Shown one piece after another: positions 1 to 7,953 of a stretch of DNA of 64,000 nt (position 1 is its first letter; each line of letters begins with the position of its first letter). Source of the stretch: Alphaproteobacteria bacterium GWF2_58_20 (GTDB taxonomy: Bacteria; Pseudomonadota; Alphaproteobacteria; UBA1247); contig MEMB01000001.1 in the NCBI GenBank assembly GCA_001768735.1, positions 62,001 to 126,000 on the forward strand. Reading direction: 5' to 3'. The translations under genes and the position numbers were made by a program. Below the pieces are notes generated by a model. The model saw only the letters and a program-made list of their open reading frames with translations. It was not told the DNA's origin and ran no database searches.

Positions 1-645
1 TTCGTCGGTTGCGGTGACACGCAGGGTGATGCTGCCGGAAGCGGGCGCCGTGCCTTCAAAGGAGCCAAGGATGTCATTGAAGAAGATCCACACCGGAAGG
101 GCGGCGCCATCGGACAGGGTGGCTGTGAGGGTCAGCAGTTCTGAGGGATTGTTGGAGAAGGTGTCGGGGTCGATGGTAAAGCTGAAGGGCTGGAAAGCGG
201 CGATGACATGGTCGGGAATGGGGGTGAGGACGCTGGGGGCTGGGTTGGAAACAACAATGGAAAGGTCAGCATATGCCGCGTTCCCTGCCGTGTTTCGGGC
301 GGTAACCTTGATGGCGGATGTTTCTTCATGCTGGGCGAGCGGTGTACCGGAAAATGTGCGGGTGGCCGAGGCGAAGGAAAGCCATGCCGGCAAGGCGCTG
401 CCGTCTGCCCGGGTGGCGGTGTAGGAAAGCCCGCCCGGCATGGAGGAACGGAAGAACGAGGAAGGGATGGTGAAAGAAAAGGCATGTCCGACCTCGGCTG
501 TTTGGCTGCCGAGGCTGCCCGAGCTGATGACGCCGGTCTGCACCTCGCCAAGGAACTTCCGCATCTTGAAGGTTTGTGCCGAGGAAGCGGAGATGATGCC
601 GATGGTGAGGGCGAAGCAGGCACAAAACGCAAAGATCCGGCGCAT
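1..645 (-). CDS. Secreted Ig/cadherin-like repeat protein, 3' end beyond window
   Basis: The frame is open from ATG 645 to the window edge (215 codons seen, no stop), so the C-terminus is missing. Residues 1-23 form a signal peptide (MRRIFAFCACFA then a hydrophobic stretch ending SSAQ). Two repeats of the dystroglycan-type cadherin-like / putative Ig (He_PIG) pattern follow. One has 'LPAWLSFASATRTFSGTP' near residues 88-105. The next has 'LPVWIFFNDILGSFEGTAP' near 182-200, ending in 'LRVTATDE', which normally continues into a further strand. Such domains occur in surface or secreted adhesins of bacteria. The gene is divergent from tyrS. The ligand is unknown. It is similar in style, but not obviously homologous, to the giant protein at 35523-40907. 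Confidence 0.8.
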   Translation of the reverse strand, partial: MRRIFAFCACFALTIGIISASSAQTFKMRKFLGEVQTGVISSGSLGSQTAEVGHAFSFTIPSSFFRSSMPGGLSYTATRADGSALPAWLSFASATRTFSGTPLAQHEETSAIKVTARNTAGNAAYADLSIVVSNPAPSVLTPIPDHVIAAFQPFSFTIDPDTFSNNPSELLTLTATLSDGAALPVWIFFNDILGSFEGTAPASGSITLRVTATDE

Positions 646-804
646 GATATTTCCCTGTTTTTAGTTCAATGTTAAATTACTGAAGAAATTTATCTTTGAT
701 ATTCTATCCGAAGTCAAGCTTGTGTTTTTGGCAAGAAAGCCAAGCGGTCTTGCATGTCGCCGCATGTGGTGGTATGGCTGGGAAAAGTCTTGATGGAGGC
801 CAAC

Positions 805-2061
805 ATGACAGAATTTCAGTCGTCGTTTTTGAAGGCGTTTTCAGAGCGCGGATTCCTCAACCAATGCACCGACCTTGAAGGGCTTGACACCCTGATGGCG
901 GAAGGCCCGATTGTGGCCTATACCGGCTATGACGCGACGGCCGACAGCCTGCATGTGGGCAACCTCACCACCATCATGATGCTGCGCCTTTTGCAGAAGT
1001 GCGGGCATAAACCCGTGGTTCTGGTGGGCGGCGCCACCACAAAGCTCGGCGATCCTTCCGGCAAGACAGAAACCCGCAAGATGCTTTCGGAAGAGGACAT
1101 CGCGCACAATATCGCGGGCATCAAGGCATGTTTCGAGCCGTTCCTCACCTTTGGCGATGGCCCGACGGATGCCGTCATTGTCAACAATGACGACTGGCTG
1201 GGGAATATGAACTACCTGACTTTCCTGCGTGAGGTCGGGCGGCATTTCTCGGTCAACCGCATGTTGTCGTTCGACAGCGTGAAGCTGCGCCTGGAACGGG
1301 AGCAGCAGCTCACCTTTCTCGAGTTCAACTACATGCTTCTGCAGGCCTATGACTTTGTCGAGCTCTATGGCCGCATGGGGTGCCGCCTGCAGATGGCGGG
1401 CTCCGACCAGTGGGGGAATATTGTCTCCGGGGTTGAGTTGGCCCGCCGGTTCGGCAAGCCCGAGCTTTACGGGCTCACCTGCCCACTGCTCACCACGTCT
1501 TCGGGGGCCAAGATGGGCAAGTCGGTGTCCGGCGCGGTATGGATTCGGCCTGACCATCTGTCTCCCTATGAATACTACCAGTTCTGGCGCAACACCGAAG
1601 ATCTTGACGTGGTGCGTTTCATGAAACTCTACACGGACATGCCCATGGATGAGGTCAACCGTCTTGCCGCCATGGATGGCGCCGAGATTAACGAGGCCAA
1701 GAAGATCCTTGCGTATGAGGCCACGAAACTTTGCCATGGCAAGGAAGCGGCCGACCTTGCTGCGGAAACCGCCCGCAGGGTGTTTGAGGAAGGTGGCGTG
1801 GCAGAGGGGTTGCCGGAAATTTTCGTATCGCGCAATGAATTGGCTGCCGGCATTGCGGTGACCGAGCTTCTTGTCCGCGCGGGGCTTGTGGCATCGAATG
1901 GCGAGGCACGCAGGCTCATTCGTGGCGGCGGCGCCAAGATCAACGATGCCGTAGTGGCTGATGAGGTCATGAAGGTCACGGATGCCGTGCTGAACGAGGA
2001 AGGCTTCCTCAAGCTGTCTTCCGGACGCAAGAAGCATGTCATGGTCCGCGTGGCGGATTGA
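805..2061 (+). CDS. tyrS: Tyrosyl-tRNA synthetase
   Basis: This enzyme charges tRNA-Tyr with tyrosine in the cytosol. The 418-residue protein has the normal length for bacterial TyrS. The HIGH-type motif is H50-V-G-N (in 'SLHVGN') and the KMSKS-type motif is K236-M-G-K-S. A C-terminal S4 RNA-binding domain spans about residues 350-415 ('[19 protein letters not shown]'). ATG 805 is preferred over the in-frame ATG 754 because GGAGG at 795-799 lies 5 nt upstream and residue 1 then matches the usual N-terminus (MTEFQSSFL). It is convergent with the AsmA-like gene, and a shared terminator lies at 2312-2341. Confidence 0.97.
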   Translation: MTEFQSSFLKAFSERGFLNQCTDLEGLDTLMAEGPIVAYTGYDATADSLHVGNLTTIMMLRLLQKCGHKPVVLVGGATTKLGDPSGKTETRKMLSEEDIAHNIAGIKACFEPFLTFGDGPTDAVIVNNDDWLGNMNYLTFLREVGRHFSVNRMLSFDSVKLRLEREQQLTFLEFNYMLLQAYDFVELYGRMGCRLQMAGSDQWGNIVSGVELARRFGKPELYGLTCPLLTTSSGAKMGKSVSGAVWIRPDHLSPYEYYQFWRNTEDLDVVRFMKLYTDMPMDEVNRLAAMDGAEINEAKKILAYEATKLCHGKEAADLAAETARRVFEEGGVAEGLPEIFVSRNELAAGIAVTELLVRAGLVASNGEARRLIRGGGAKINDAVVADEVMKVTDAVLNEEGFLKLSSGRKKHVMVRVAD

Positions 2062-2077
2062 TGCCTGTCCGAGAGGT

Positions 2078-2245
2078 TAGAGCATTTAACGTTCATCTTG
2101 AATACCCCTGTTGCCTTTTGATGGCCATCCGCCGTGTTTTCAAACCTTGGACGATGCCCGCATCGCCCCTGCGGGCAAGCGCCTTGCGGTCTGGCTCATC
2201 CCAAGATCAACAGGCATTGTTCAATCTAAACGTTAAATGCTCTAG
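2078..2245 (+). mobile_element. MITE-like element, copy 1
   Basis: This 168-bp non-coding element is bounded by perfect 16-bp terminal inverted repeats, TAGAGCATTTAACGTT (2078-2093) and its complement (2230-2245). The similarity of the two ends continues imperfectly to about 37 bp (both reach CTGTTG), so the whole unit could fold into a long hairpin. It is nearly identical to the inverted copy at 14171-14335. The copies differ in a short central block, two substitutions and a 1-bp indel. The outer TA could be a TA target duplication, as in IS630/Tc1-like systems (inference). It lies in the tyrS 3' intergenic space. Confidence 0.8.
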
Positions 2246-2246
2246 A

Positions 2247-2294
2247 TTTCATATCTCAATAGGTTGTTCAAAAGGCGCCTCCTGAGGGACTGGA
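2247..2294 (+). mobile_element. Decayed solo IS481-type end
   Basis: Bases 2247-2276 match the ends of the cassette at 5727-9910 (shared core CTCAAYAGGTTGTTCA) and are preceded by CTAG at 2243-2246, the target used by that cassette. Bases 2279-2294 (CCTCCTGAGGGACTGG) are the exact reverse complement of 5789-5804, the stretch that carries the transposase ribosome-binding site. This looks like a rearranged or deleted remnant in which an end was joined to inverted internal sequence. No partner end was found. The CTAG overlaps the right end of the MITE-like copy 1. Confidence 0.55.
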
Positions 2295-2311
2295 TCGAGT
2301 AATGCCATGAA

Positions 2312-2341
2312 AAAAACGCCCGGGGTTTCCCGGGCGTTTTT
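2312..2341. terminator. Bidirectional rho-independent terminator
   Basis: The stem AAAAACGCCCGGG / CCCGGGCGTTTTT (2312-2324 with 2329-2341) has a 4-nt loop. The A-run and T-run flanks let it work for both tyrS (+) and the AsmA-like gene (-). Confidence 0.9.
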
Positions 2342-2353
2342 GAGTGTTTGGTT

Positions 2354-5300
2354 TTAAGGTTGGCGCGGCGTGTTGGGCAGGATGCGGGAGCCTTCTTCGG
2401 GGAAGAACAGGCTGCGCAGGAATCCGGGCATGAGGATGGAGAGGGGATTGACCGAGGTTTTGGGATCCCTGGTGGGGCCGCTGATCTTGTAGGTGGCGGC
2501 GATCAGGCCGCCGCCTTCGCCGCCGGTCAGGAGGTTGCCGAACAGCGGGATGTCCTGCAGGATGGAATTGAGTCCATGCACGGGAATGACAATTCCGCCA
2601 ACGTCGAGGTGACTCTTCTGGCGATCAAGCGTGCCGGCGAAGGTGATGCCAAGGGAAGCCCCGGCCGTGCGACCTTCGCGGATATCAATTGTATCAGGTG
2701 AAAAGGTAAAATCGGCATAAAGCTGGCTGAAACGGAATCCCTCATTGCCCAGAAGTTCCAGAAAACCAGGAAGGGACAGGGCATTGAGGATGCGTGCAAG
2801 CACCGGAGCGTTCACCAGCACAAAATTTTTCATCTCCAGGGCACCCTTGAGGATGAAGGGGGATTCCGGCGTTGGGCGTGGTTCGGTTCGGCCATCCAGC
2901 ACAAGGCTTCCTCCGCGTACGGTGCCAAGGATGTCGCTGGCCATGAGGAAGGTGCCTGCATCCGTCATTTCAATCCGCAGGCGGTGGCGTGTGCCTTCAT
3001 CAGGCCGGAAGGAAATGGTCATCCTGTGCTTGCCAAGCGTGCCTGCGGCATCGGCGCTGGAAATCCGGGTGCCAGCAAGATCCAGCCGTCCCTTGAAATG
3101 GTCAAACAGTTTGCCGTTCTTGTCGAGGGCACTGGCAACATCGAAGGATAACTGGATGGGCAGGTTTGGCAGGATGCCTGCCGGGGGAGCCCGCGGGAAG
3201 ACGGATGGGCCTTGCGTTTCCAAAAATGGGGTCAGGTCAAGGGCATCACCGGAAAGGGTGATGGACCATCCTCCCTTTTCAAGCGGAAGGACATGGCCCT
3301 TGAGTGTGTTTTTGCCAAAAGCCAGACTGTCGATGTCGATGGCGGCCAGGCTGTTATCCTGGGCCATGCGGGCCTCGCCCGTGGCGTCAATGGTATCGGT
3401 GTTGAGGCGAATATTTCCCACCTTTTCCAGACGGCCTTCACGGAAGGTCGCGACAAAACTGGCGGTGCCATCGCTGCCGGAGGTTTTTTCAAGGCCGACT
3501 TCAGGAACGAGGATCGCTGCATTTTCCAGGTCGAGGGCTCCGGAAAGGGTGCCATTGCCACTGCTGGCCTGGGTGTAGGTACCGTCCAGGCCGAGGCTTC
3601 CGGAAAGGCGGGGGATGAAATCAAGACCCATGCGGATACGATCCCCTTCCGACAGGGTGGTCTTGAAGGTGACCCGGGTGGGGGCGGCGGCGGCCACAAA
3701 GGATTCTTCCCATGTTCCCATGGCAGGCGTTCCATTGATGTTGGCGCTGCCGGATACGCGCATCCCCTTGTTGTCGAGGCTGAGGTCAAATGTTCCTTCG
3801 CTGATGGGCCAGTTGCCGACAAGGCCGTTCAGGCGGGTGTTGGTCAGTTGCGCCGTTGCGGAAACAAGGATGTCGGAAACATTGAGATCATGGGTGAGCG
3901 GGAAGGCAAGATGCAGCATGCCATTGGTATGGCCATCGATATTGGCCGGGACAAGGCCGAGGTCTTTGGCGAGGTTCAGGGGTTCGCCGTCAATGGCTTC
4001 AAGGATGGCGGGAAGGCTGCCATCCAGCGCAAGGTCAAGGGTGATATGTTCGGAATCATTCGACAGGCCGGTGATGGGAATGCTGGATTTGCCAACGCGG
4101 ATATCCTTCATGTTTCCGCCATCCACCAGGATGTTGAAACTGTCGTGGTCAAACCGTGCGCTGCCGGAAACATCGGTGACCACCGGCATGGGGGGAAGGT
4201 AATCCACCCGGACGCCGGAGAAGGTCATCTGCCCTGAAATGTCCTCAAGAGTCATGTCCGCAGGGGTTTTTATGGGAGCCTTGAGGCTGAAGGATGCCCG
4301 GGCATCCTGTACTGTGCCGCGGGACAGGCATTCCAGAACCCATTCCCGGGCGGAAATTCCAAGATCGGGAGGCCAGAAAACCTCAAGGGAATCCACCGCG
4401 ACATTTTCCGCTCCGGCATCAATGAGGGCGTACCAGATGTCGCCTTCTTCCGTGACAATGCCCGTGGCGCGCAGCAAGGGGCCGCCCAGATCGATGGTGG
4501 CTTCCTGCAGGCTGGCTTGCCGGGCGGGAATGTCAATTCCGGCCTTGAGGGAAGCCCGCCTGATGTTCAGGGGGGCGGGGTAAAGGCCGGGGAGCATGAT
4601 TTTTCCGGTGGCACCTTCAAGAAGCATTTCGGCGGCAAGGGGCGTGAGGTCATCGGCCAGGGACAGGGTGGCGCTGCCGGAGATGGGAAAGTCCAGGTTT
4701 GAAAGGGGTTCCAGTTCGACGGAAAGGGGGGCCAGCAGGGTTGGATCAAGATTGGTAAAGGCCAGGGTTGCCAAAAGTCCGGGATTTTCTTCACGGCTTT
4801 TGATCGTCATGTGCAGGGGAATGACCTGTTCGCCAAGGACGAGGTCAAAATTGCCCTGCGCGGAAAGGCCTTCAGGGGCGCGTTCCAGGGAAAGGCTGGC
4901 CTGCGGGATTTGCCACGACAGATCAAGGCTCTGATCGGTAATCGACAGGGCGGCATCGCTGATGGTCACCCGGCGCAGGATGGCGATGGGCCCCGTTTGC
5001 CCTGCGGTAGGAGGATGCAGCAGAGTGGAAACAAGCGCTCCAATGCCTTGTGAGGGGGAGGAAGACGGGGCTTCCTGCGCGATGGAAAATCCGAAATGGC
5101 CATCAGGATGGCGCAGGACATGGATTTGTGGACGGTAGAGGTCCAGACCAGTGAGCCTCACCTGTCCCAGAAGCAGATGGCGCAGGGACAGGGAGAATCC
5201 AAGCTGGGAGATTTGGGCAGCCTGGGTGGTGCCGTCTTCATCAAGGCGAATGTTGCGGGCACGGAAATCCAGATTGTCTGCCTTGGAATTCCAGGCCAGC

Positions 5301-5491
5301 GAAACATTGTCGAGCCCCATGGACATGCCGGGGGGCAACAGGTCATTCATGGCACGGGTGATTTGCGGCGTGAGGACGTCGATGTTGACGGGCCCGCGGT
5401 TGATCCGCCAGAAGGCAAAGAGCCCAAGCAGGAGCATTCCTGCCAGCAGGAGGGCCAGCAGTTCCAGGAAGATTTTCCCGATACGAAGCAT
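2354..5491 (-). CDS. AsmA-like / DUF3971 domain protein (YhdP-like)
   Basis: This 1045-residue protein has one N-terminal membrane anchor (about residues 6-26, hydrophobic 'LELLALLLAGMLLLGLFAFW') and a long periplasmic body. The body has the DUF3971 region in its middle and an AsmA_2-like C-terminus ('ISGPTRDPKTSVNPLSILMP', typical of this family). AsmA/YhdP/TamB proteins are repeating beta-groove proteins linked to envelope lipid transport; the specific role here is inference. ATG 5491 is chosen because the hydrophobic anchor follows at once, but no strong ribosome-binding site is visible and a TTG at 5503 is possible. The longer in-frame extension (to 5710) looks non-coding. Before the cassette inserted, the gene lay directly downstream of the gene now at 9911-10486. 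Confidence 0.88.
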   Translation of the reverse strand: MLRIGKIFLELLALLLAGMLLLGLFAFWRINRGPVNIDVLTPQITRAMNDLLPPGMSMGLDNVSLAWNSKADNLDFRARNIRLDEDGTTQAAQISQLGFSLSLRHLLLGQVRLTGLDLYRPQIHVLRHPDGHFGFSIAQEAPSSSPSQGIGALVSTLLHPPTAGQTGPIAILRRVTISDAALSITDQSLDLSWQIPQASLSLERAPEGLSAQGNFDLVLGEQVIPLHMTIKSREENPGLLATLAFTNLDPTLLAPLSVELEPLSNLDFPISGSATLSLADDLTPLAAEMLLEGATGKIMLPGLYPAPLNIRRASLKAGIDIPARQASLQEATIDLGGPLLRATGIVTEEGDIWYALIDAGAENVAVDSLEVFWPPDLGISAREWVLECLSRGTVQDARASFSLKAPIKTPADMTLEDISGQMTFSGVRVDYLPPMPVVTDVSGSARFDHDSFNILVDGGNMKDIRVGKSSIPITGLSNDSEHITLDLALDGSLPAILEAIDGEPLNLAKDLGLVPANIDGHTNGMLHLAFPLTHDLNVSDILVSATAQLTNTRLNGLVGNWPISEGTFDLSLDNKGMRVSGSANINGTPAMGTWEESFVAAAAPTRVTFKTTLSEGDRIRMGLDFIPRLSGSLGLDGTYTQASSGNGTLSGALDLENAAILVPEVGLEKTSGSDGTASFVATFREGRLEKVGNIRLNTDTIDATGEARMAQDNSLAAIDIDSLAFGKNTLKGHVLPLEKGGWSITLSGDALDLTPFLETQGPSVFPRAPPAGILPNLPIQLSFDVASALDKNGKLFDHFKGRLDLAGTRISSADAAGTLGKHRMTISFRPDEGTRHRLRIEMTDAGTFLMASDILGTVRGGSLVLDGRTEPRPTPESPFILKGALEMKNFVLVNAPVLARILNALSLPGFLELLGNEGFRFSQLYADFTFSPDTIDIREGRTAGASLGITFAGTLDRQKSHLDVGGIVIPVHGLNSILQDIPLFGNLLTGGEGGGLIAATYKISGPTRDPKTSVNPLSILMPGFLRSLFFPEEGSRILPNTPRQP

Positions 5492-5726
5492 GAATGTGGT
5501 CAAAAGCCAAGTCTTTCGATTGTGGACGACCTTGTGGGAATATAAGGCAGATTGTTTTGGCAATCCAGCTTTATGAAAGGTTTTGGCGTTCCCTTGCCTG
5601 GAATGCATGGCCGGGATGGAATCCGGGTAAGGTTTTTCCGGGTGCGGATGCAGCATTTTTTCCCGTTGCATGAGGTCTTTTGGGGAATCCGGAGAAAAAG
5701 CCGGCAACAAAAAACCGGTCCCCTAG
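5492..5726. other. Spacer between the AsmA-like gene and the cassette left end
   Basis: No convincing gene is seen here. This stretch is the 5' region of the AsmA-like gene and ends at CTAG (5723-5726), the left copy of the cassette's target duplication. It was formerly contiguous with the CTAG at 9911-9914. Confidence 0.5.
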
Positions 5727-5755
5727 ATGTCATGTCTCAACAGGTTGTTCACAGG
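5727..5755 (+). repeat. Left terminal inverted repeat of the cassette
   Basis: It begins ATGTCATGTCTCAACAGG immediately after CTAG. It matches the right end except at positions 5, 7 and 15. Confidence 0.75.
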
Positions 5756-5816
5756 AACCAACTGGGGTATGTGGGTATTGCAACATGTCCAGTCCCTCAG
5801 GAGGTGTCCTTTGAAC

Positions 5817-5861
5817 ATGCATAAGAATGCAAAACTTACCCCGAGGAGGCGAGCGCAAATT
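5817..5861 (+). pseudogene. IS481-family transposase, N-terminal remnant
   Basis: From ATG 5817 the frame reads MHKNAKLTPRRRAQI. This resembles the conserved start of IS481-family transposases (M-x-x-HKNAxLTPxxR). An AGGAGGT-type site lies about 10 nt upstream (5799-5805). The match fades after about 15 residues, near the junction with the cargo. The rest of the DDE catalytic domain is absent from the window, so the enzyme is not functional here. Confidence 0.6.
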
Positions 5862-6048
5862 ATGGATCGGTGGCAGAGCGGCAAAACGCCCGGTAGCCTT
5901 GTGGACGAGGGCCCAGACGATGCGAGCGTCCGCCAAAAACTACACGAGATCGCGGAGCGAGCGTATTGGCCAAGAGCGATGTCATGAGCACGATCATGGC
6001 CACGACGGGTGCGGTGGGGAGCGCCCTGCTGTGGAGTACACGCCTCAT
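5860..6048 (-). pseudogene. Truncated last gene of the efflux operon
   Basis: This is a 62-codon frame starting at ATG 6048, which overlaps the ABC ATPase stop by ATGA, so it is translationally coupled. It begins MRRVLHSRALPTAPVVAM, then 'IVLMTSLLANTLA', which looks like a signal or membrane anchor. After about 40 residues it becomes Arg-rich and stops at 5860, exactly where sequence of the IS481-type left end begins. I read it as the 5' stub of a fourth export component cut off when the cassette formed. An outer-membrane factor or lipoprotein would fit, but the sequence left is too short to name a family. Confidence 0.45.
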
Positions 6049-6755
6049 ATTGGCCTCCCCTCGCCCGGCTCCTCGTAGGTCTTTCCGTCGCGGATGTTGT
6101 AGATGCGCTTGAACGTCGGAATGATCTTTTCGTCGTGGGTGACCACGATGATCGCGGTTTGGAACTCCTGCGCGAGGCGATTGAGAATCTTTACGACAGC
6201 GAGGGCACGCGCGCTGTCCAAAGGCGCGGTGGGCTCGTCGGCCAGGATGATCGGCGGCCTGTTGGCCAGGGCTCTGGCGATCGCAACGCGCTGCTGCTCG
6301 CCGCCGGACAGCTCTGGGATGCGCGCGTGAGCCCTGTGCTGAACATCCAGGGCGGTCAGCATGTCGAGGGCCGTGGCACGCGCTGCGGGGTTTGCGACCC
6401 CGGCCAGCATAGGTAGAAGCGCCACGTTGTCGGTGGCGTCGAGAAACGGAATGAGGTAGGGCGCCTGGAACACAAAGCCGATACGGTCGCGCCTGAGTAC
6501 GCGCAGGTCGGTCCGTTTCCATGCGTTGTTGTAGATCACCTCGCCGGCCAGGGTGATGCGTCCGGCGGTTGGCTCGATCACGGCGCCGAGGCACTTGAGC
6601 AGGGTGCTTTTGCCTGAGCCCGACGGGCCGATCAGTCCCACCACCTCGCCGGGGGCGATGCTCATGTTCACGCCTTTGAGCGCGTCCACGGCGGTCGGAC
6701 CGCTGCCGTAACGTTTGGTGAGGTTCTCTATGAGGATCGCGGGTTCGGTCGTCAT
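6045..6755 (-). CDS. ABC transporter ATP-binding protein (LolD/MacB/DevA type)
   Basis: This 236-residue ATPase should drive the FtsX-type permease encoded just upstream. The Walker A motif is GPSGSGKST (43-51), the Q-loop Gln is at 97, the signature LSGGEQQR is at 149-156, Walker B is IILADEPT (169-176) and the H-loop is 'VVTHDEK'. The D-loop region reads 'TAPLDS', where the family more often has TxxLD with Gly/Asn or Ala. ATG 6755 is chosen: a longer frame needs a TTG overlapping the permease stop. Only 4 nt separate it from the permease gene, so the TetR-HlyD-FtsX-ABC genes form one operon. The substrate is not predictable. Confidence 0.93.
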   Translation of the reverse strand: MTTEPAILIENLTKRYGSGPTAVDALKGVNMSIAPGEVVGLIGPSGSGKSTLLKCLGAVIEPTAGRITLAGEVIYNNAWKRTDLRVLRRDRIGFVFQAPYLIPFLDATDNVALLPMLAGVANPAARATALDMLTALDVQHRAHARIPELSGGEQQRVAIARALANRPPIILADEPTAPLDSARALAVVKILNRLAQEFQTAIIVVTHDEKIIPTFKRIYNIRDGKTYEEPGEGRPI

Positions 6756-6759
6756 GGCT

Positions 6760-7953
6760 TTATCCACCAATCGCTTCGGCCGGGTCGATGCGCAACGCCA
6801 CGCGGATCGCCAGTACGGAGGCCAGGGCGCAAATCAACAGGGTGATCACGAAGGCGCGCATCGCATCGGTGGTCTCGAGGAGCACATACTTGGGAAACAC
6901 CGGCGCCCACAGGGTGGCGGCGAACTTGCCGACGAAAAAGCCGATGACACCGAGGCCCAGCGCTTCCTGCATGATCATGGCAGCGATGGTGCGATCGTAG
7001 GTGCCGATGAGCTTGAGGACGGCGATCTCCTTAATCTTGCCGAGCGTCATCGTATAGATGATGAAAGCTACGATGGCCGCGCTGACGATCGCCAAAATGC
7101 CCAAAAAAAGTCCGATCTGTTTTGCTGCCGTGGCGATGAGTTTCGCAACCAGGATATCCTCCATGTCAGTGCTGGTGTAGGCCGTGAGGTGCTTCCAACG
7201 CTTGATGTTGTCGGCCACCTGACGGGGGTCATGCCCCTGCGCCACCCGCACCAGCACGGCGTTGATCCGGTGGCTGGCCGTCTGAATGGCCTCGACCGCT
7301 TTGAGCACGTCTGGTTGGCCGGGACGGTTGATGGCGGGGTTGTCGGCCAACCGGTTGCGGTCGTTGACGATGGATTCGTTGTCCTTCAGGAACTGTGCCT
7401 CCTGTGCGTCCTTGAGCGGGATGAACACCATTGGATCGCCGCCGGAGGAGACCATGCGCCGGGTGAGCCCTACCACGGTGTAGTCATTGCGACGAATGCG
7501 GATGCGGTCGCCGACCGCGAACCCGGTCTTGGTGTCGGCCACCGCTTCATAGTGGGACTGGGCGATCGGGCGTCCCGCGACGAGAAAGGAGGGGCCACCG
7601 AGCCTGCCCTGGGTGTAGCCCGCCACCATGACGCGGATGTCCTTTCCGCCGTGATTCACCTGCATCGTGAGGTAGGCAACATTGCCGGTCTCGGCAACCC
7701 CGGGCAGGCCTTCGAGGCTACGATAGACATCGTCCTGGAGGCTCGAGGGCTCGGCGAAGGGGCCGAGGGTGTTCTGCTGCACCACCCAGATGTCCGCACC
7801 ACCCGAGCGCAGCAACACTTTGGCATCGTCGATCATGCCCCGGTACACCCCGGCCATTGTCAGGGTGACCCCGATCAAGAGGCCAAGGCCGAAGCCGGTG
7901 AGCAGATAGCGGCCGAGGTGGCTCGCGACGTCGCGGCGCGCGAGGTTGATCAT
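6760..7953 (-). CDS. FtsX-like ABC permease (DevC type)
   Basis: This is a 397-residue inner-membrane permease. It has one N-terminal membrane segment (about 14-36), a large periplasmic domain (about 40-270) and three C-terminal segments (near 282-305, 325-350 and 370-390). It ends with the usual 'RIDPAEAIGG' FtsX terminus. Together with the adaptor and ATPase it resembles the DevBCA/MacAB tripartite efflux family, which exports lipids, peptides or drugs through an outer-membrane channel. The start overlaps the adaptor stop by ATGA. No outer-membrane channel gene is intact in the cassette, so a chromosomal TolC would be needed (inference). Confidence 0.93.
   Translation of the reverse strand: MINLARRDVASHLGRYLLTGFGLGLLIGVTLTMAGVYRGMIDDAKVLLRSGGADIWVVQQNTLGPFAEPSSLQDDVYRSLEGLPGVAETGNVAYLTMQVNHGGKDIRVMVAGYTQGRLGGPSFLVAGRPIAQSHYEAVADTKTGFAVGDRIRIRRNDYTVVGLTRRMVSSGGDPMVFIPLKDAQEAQFLKDNESIVNDRNRLADNPAINRPGQPDVLKAVEAIQTASHRINAVLVRVAQGHDPRQVADNIKRWKHLTAYTSTDMEDILVAKLIATAAKQIGLFLGILAIVSAAIVAFIIYTMTLGKIKEIAVLKLIGTYDRTIAAMIMQEALGLGVIGFFVGKFAATLWAPVFPKYVLLETTDAMRAFVITLLICALASVLAIRVALRIDPAEAIGG

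Noticed and set aside
841..2037. Minus-strand 398-codon open frame opposite tyrS
   Set aside because: The plus strand encodes an unmistakable TyrS with all motifs; the antisense frame has no domain.
5727..5987. Complete small gene on the plus strand at the cassette left end
   Set aside because: Only about 15 codons match the IS481 transposase start; the rest is cargo read in a meaningless frame.
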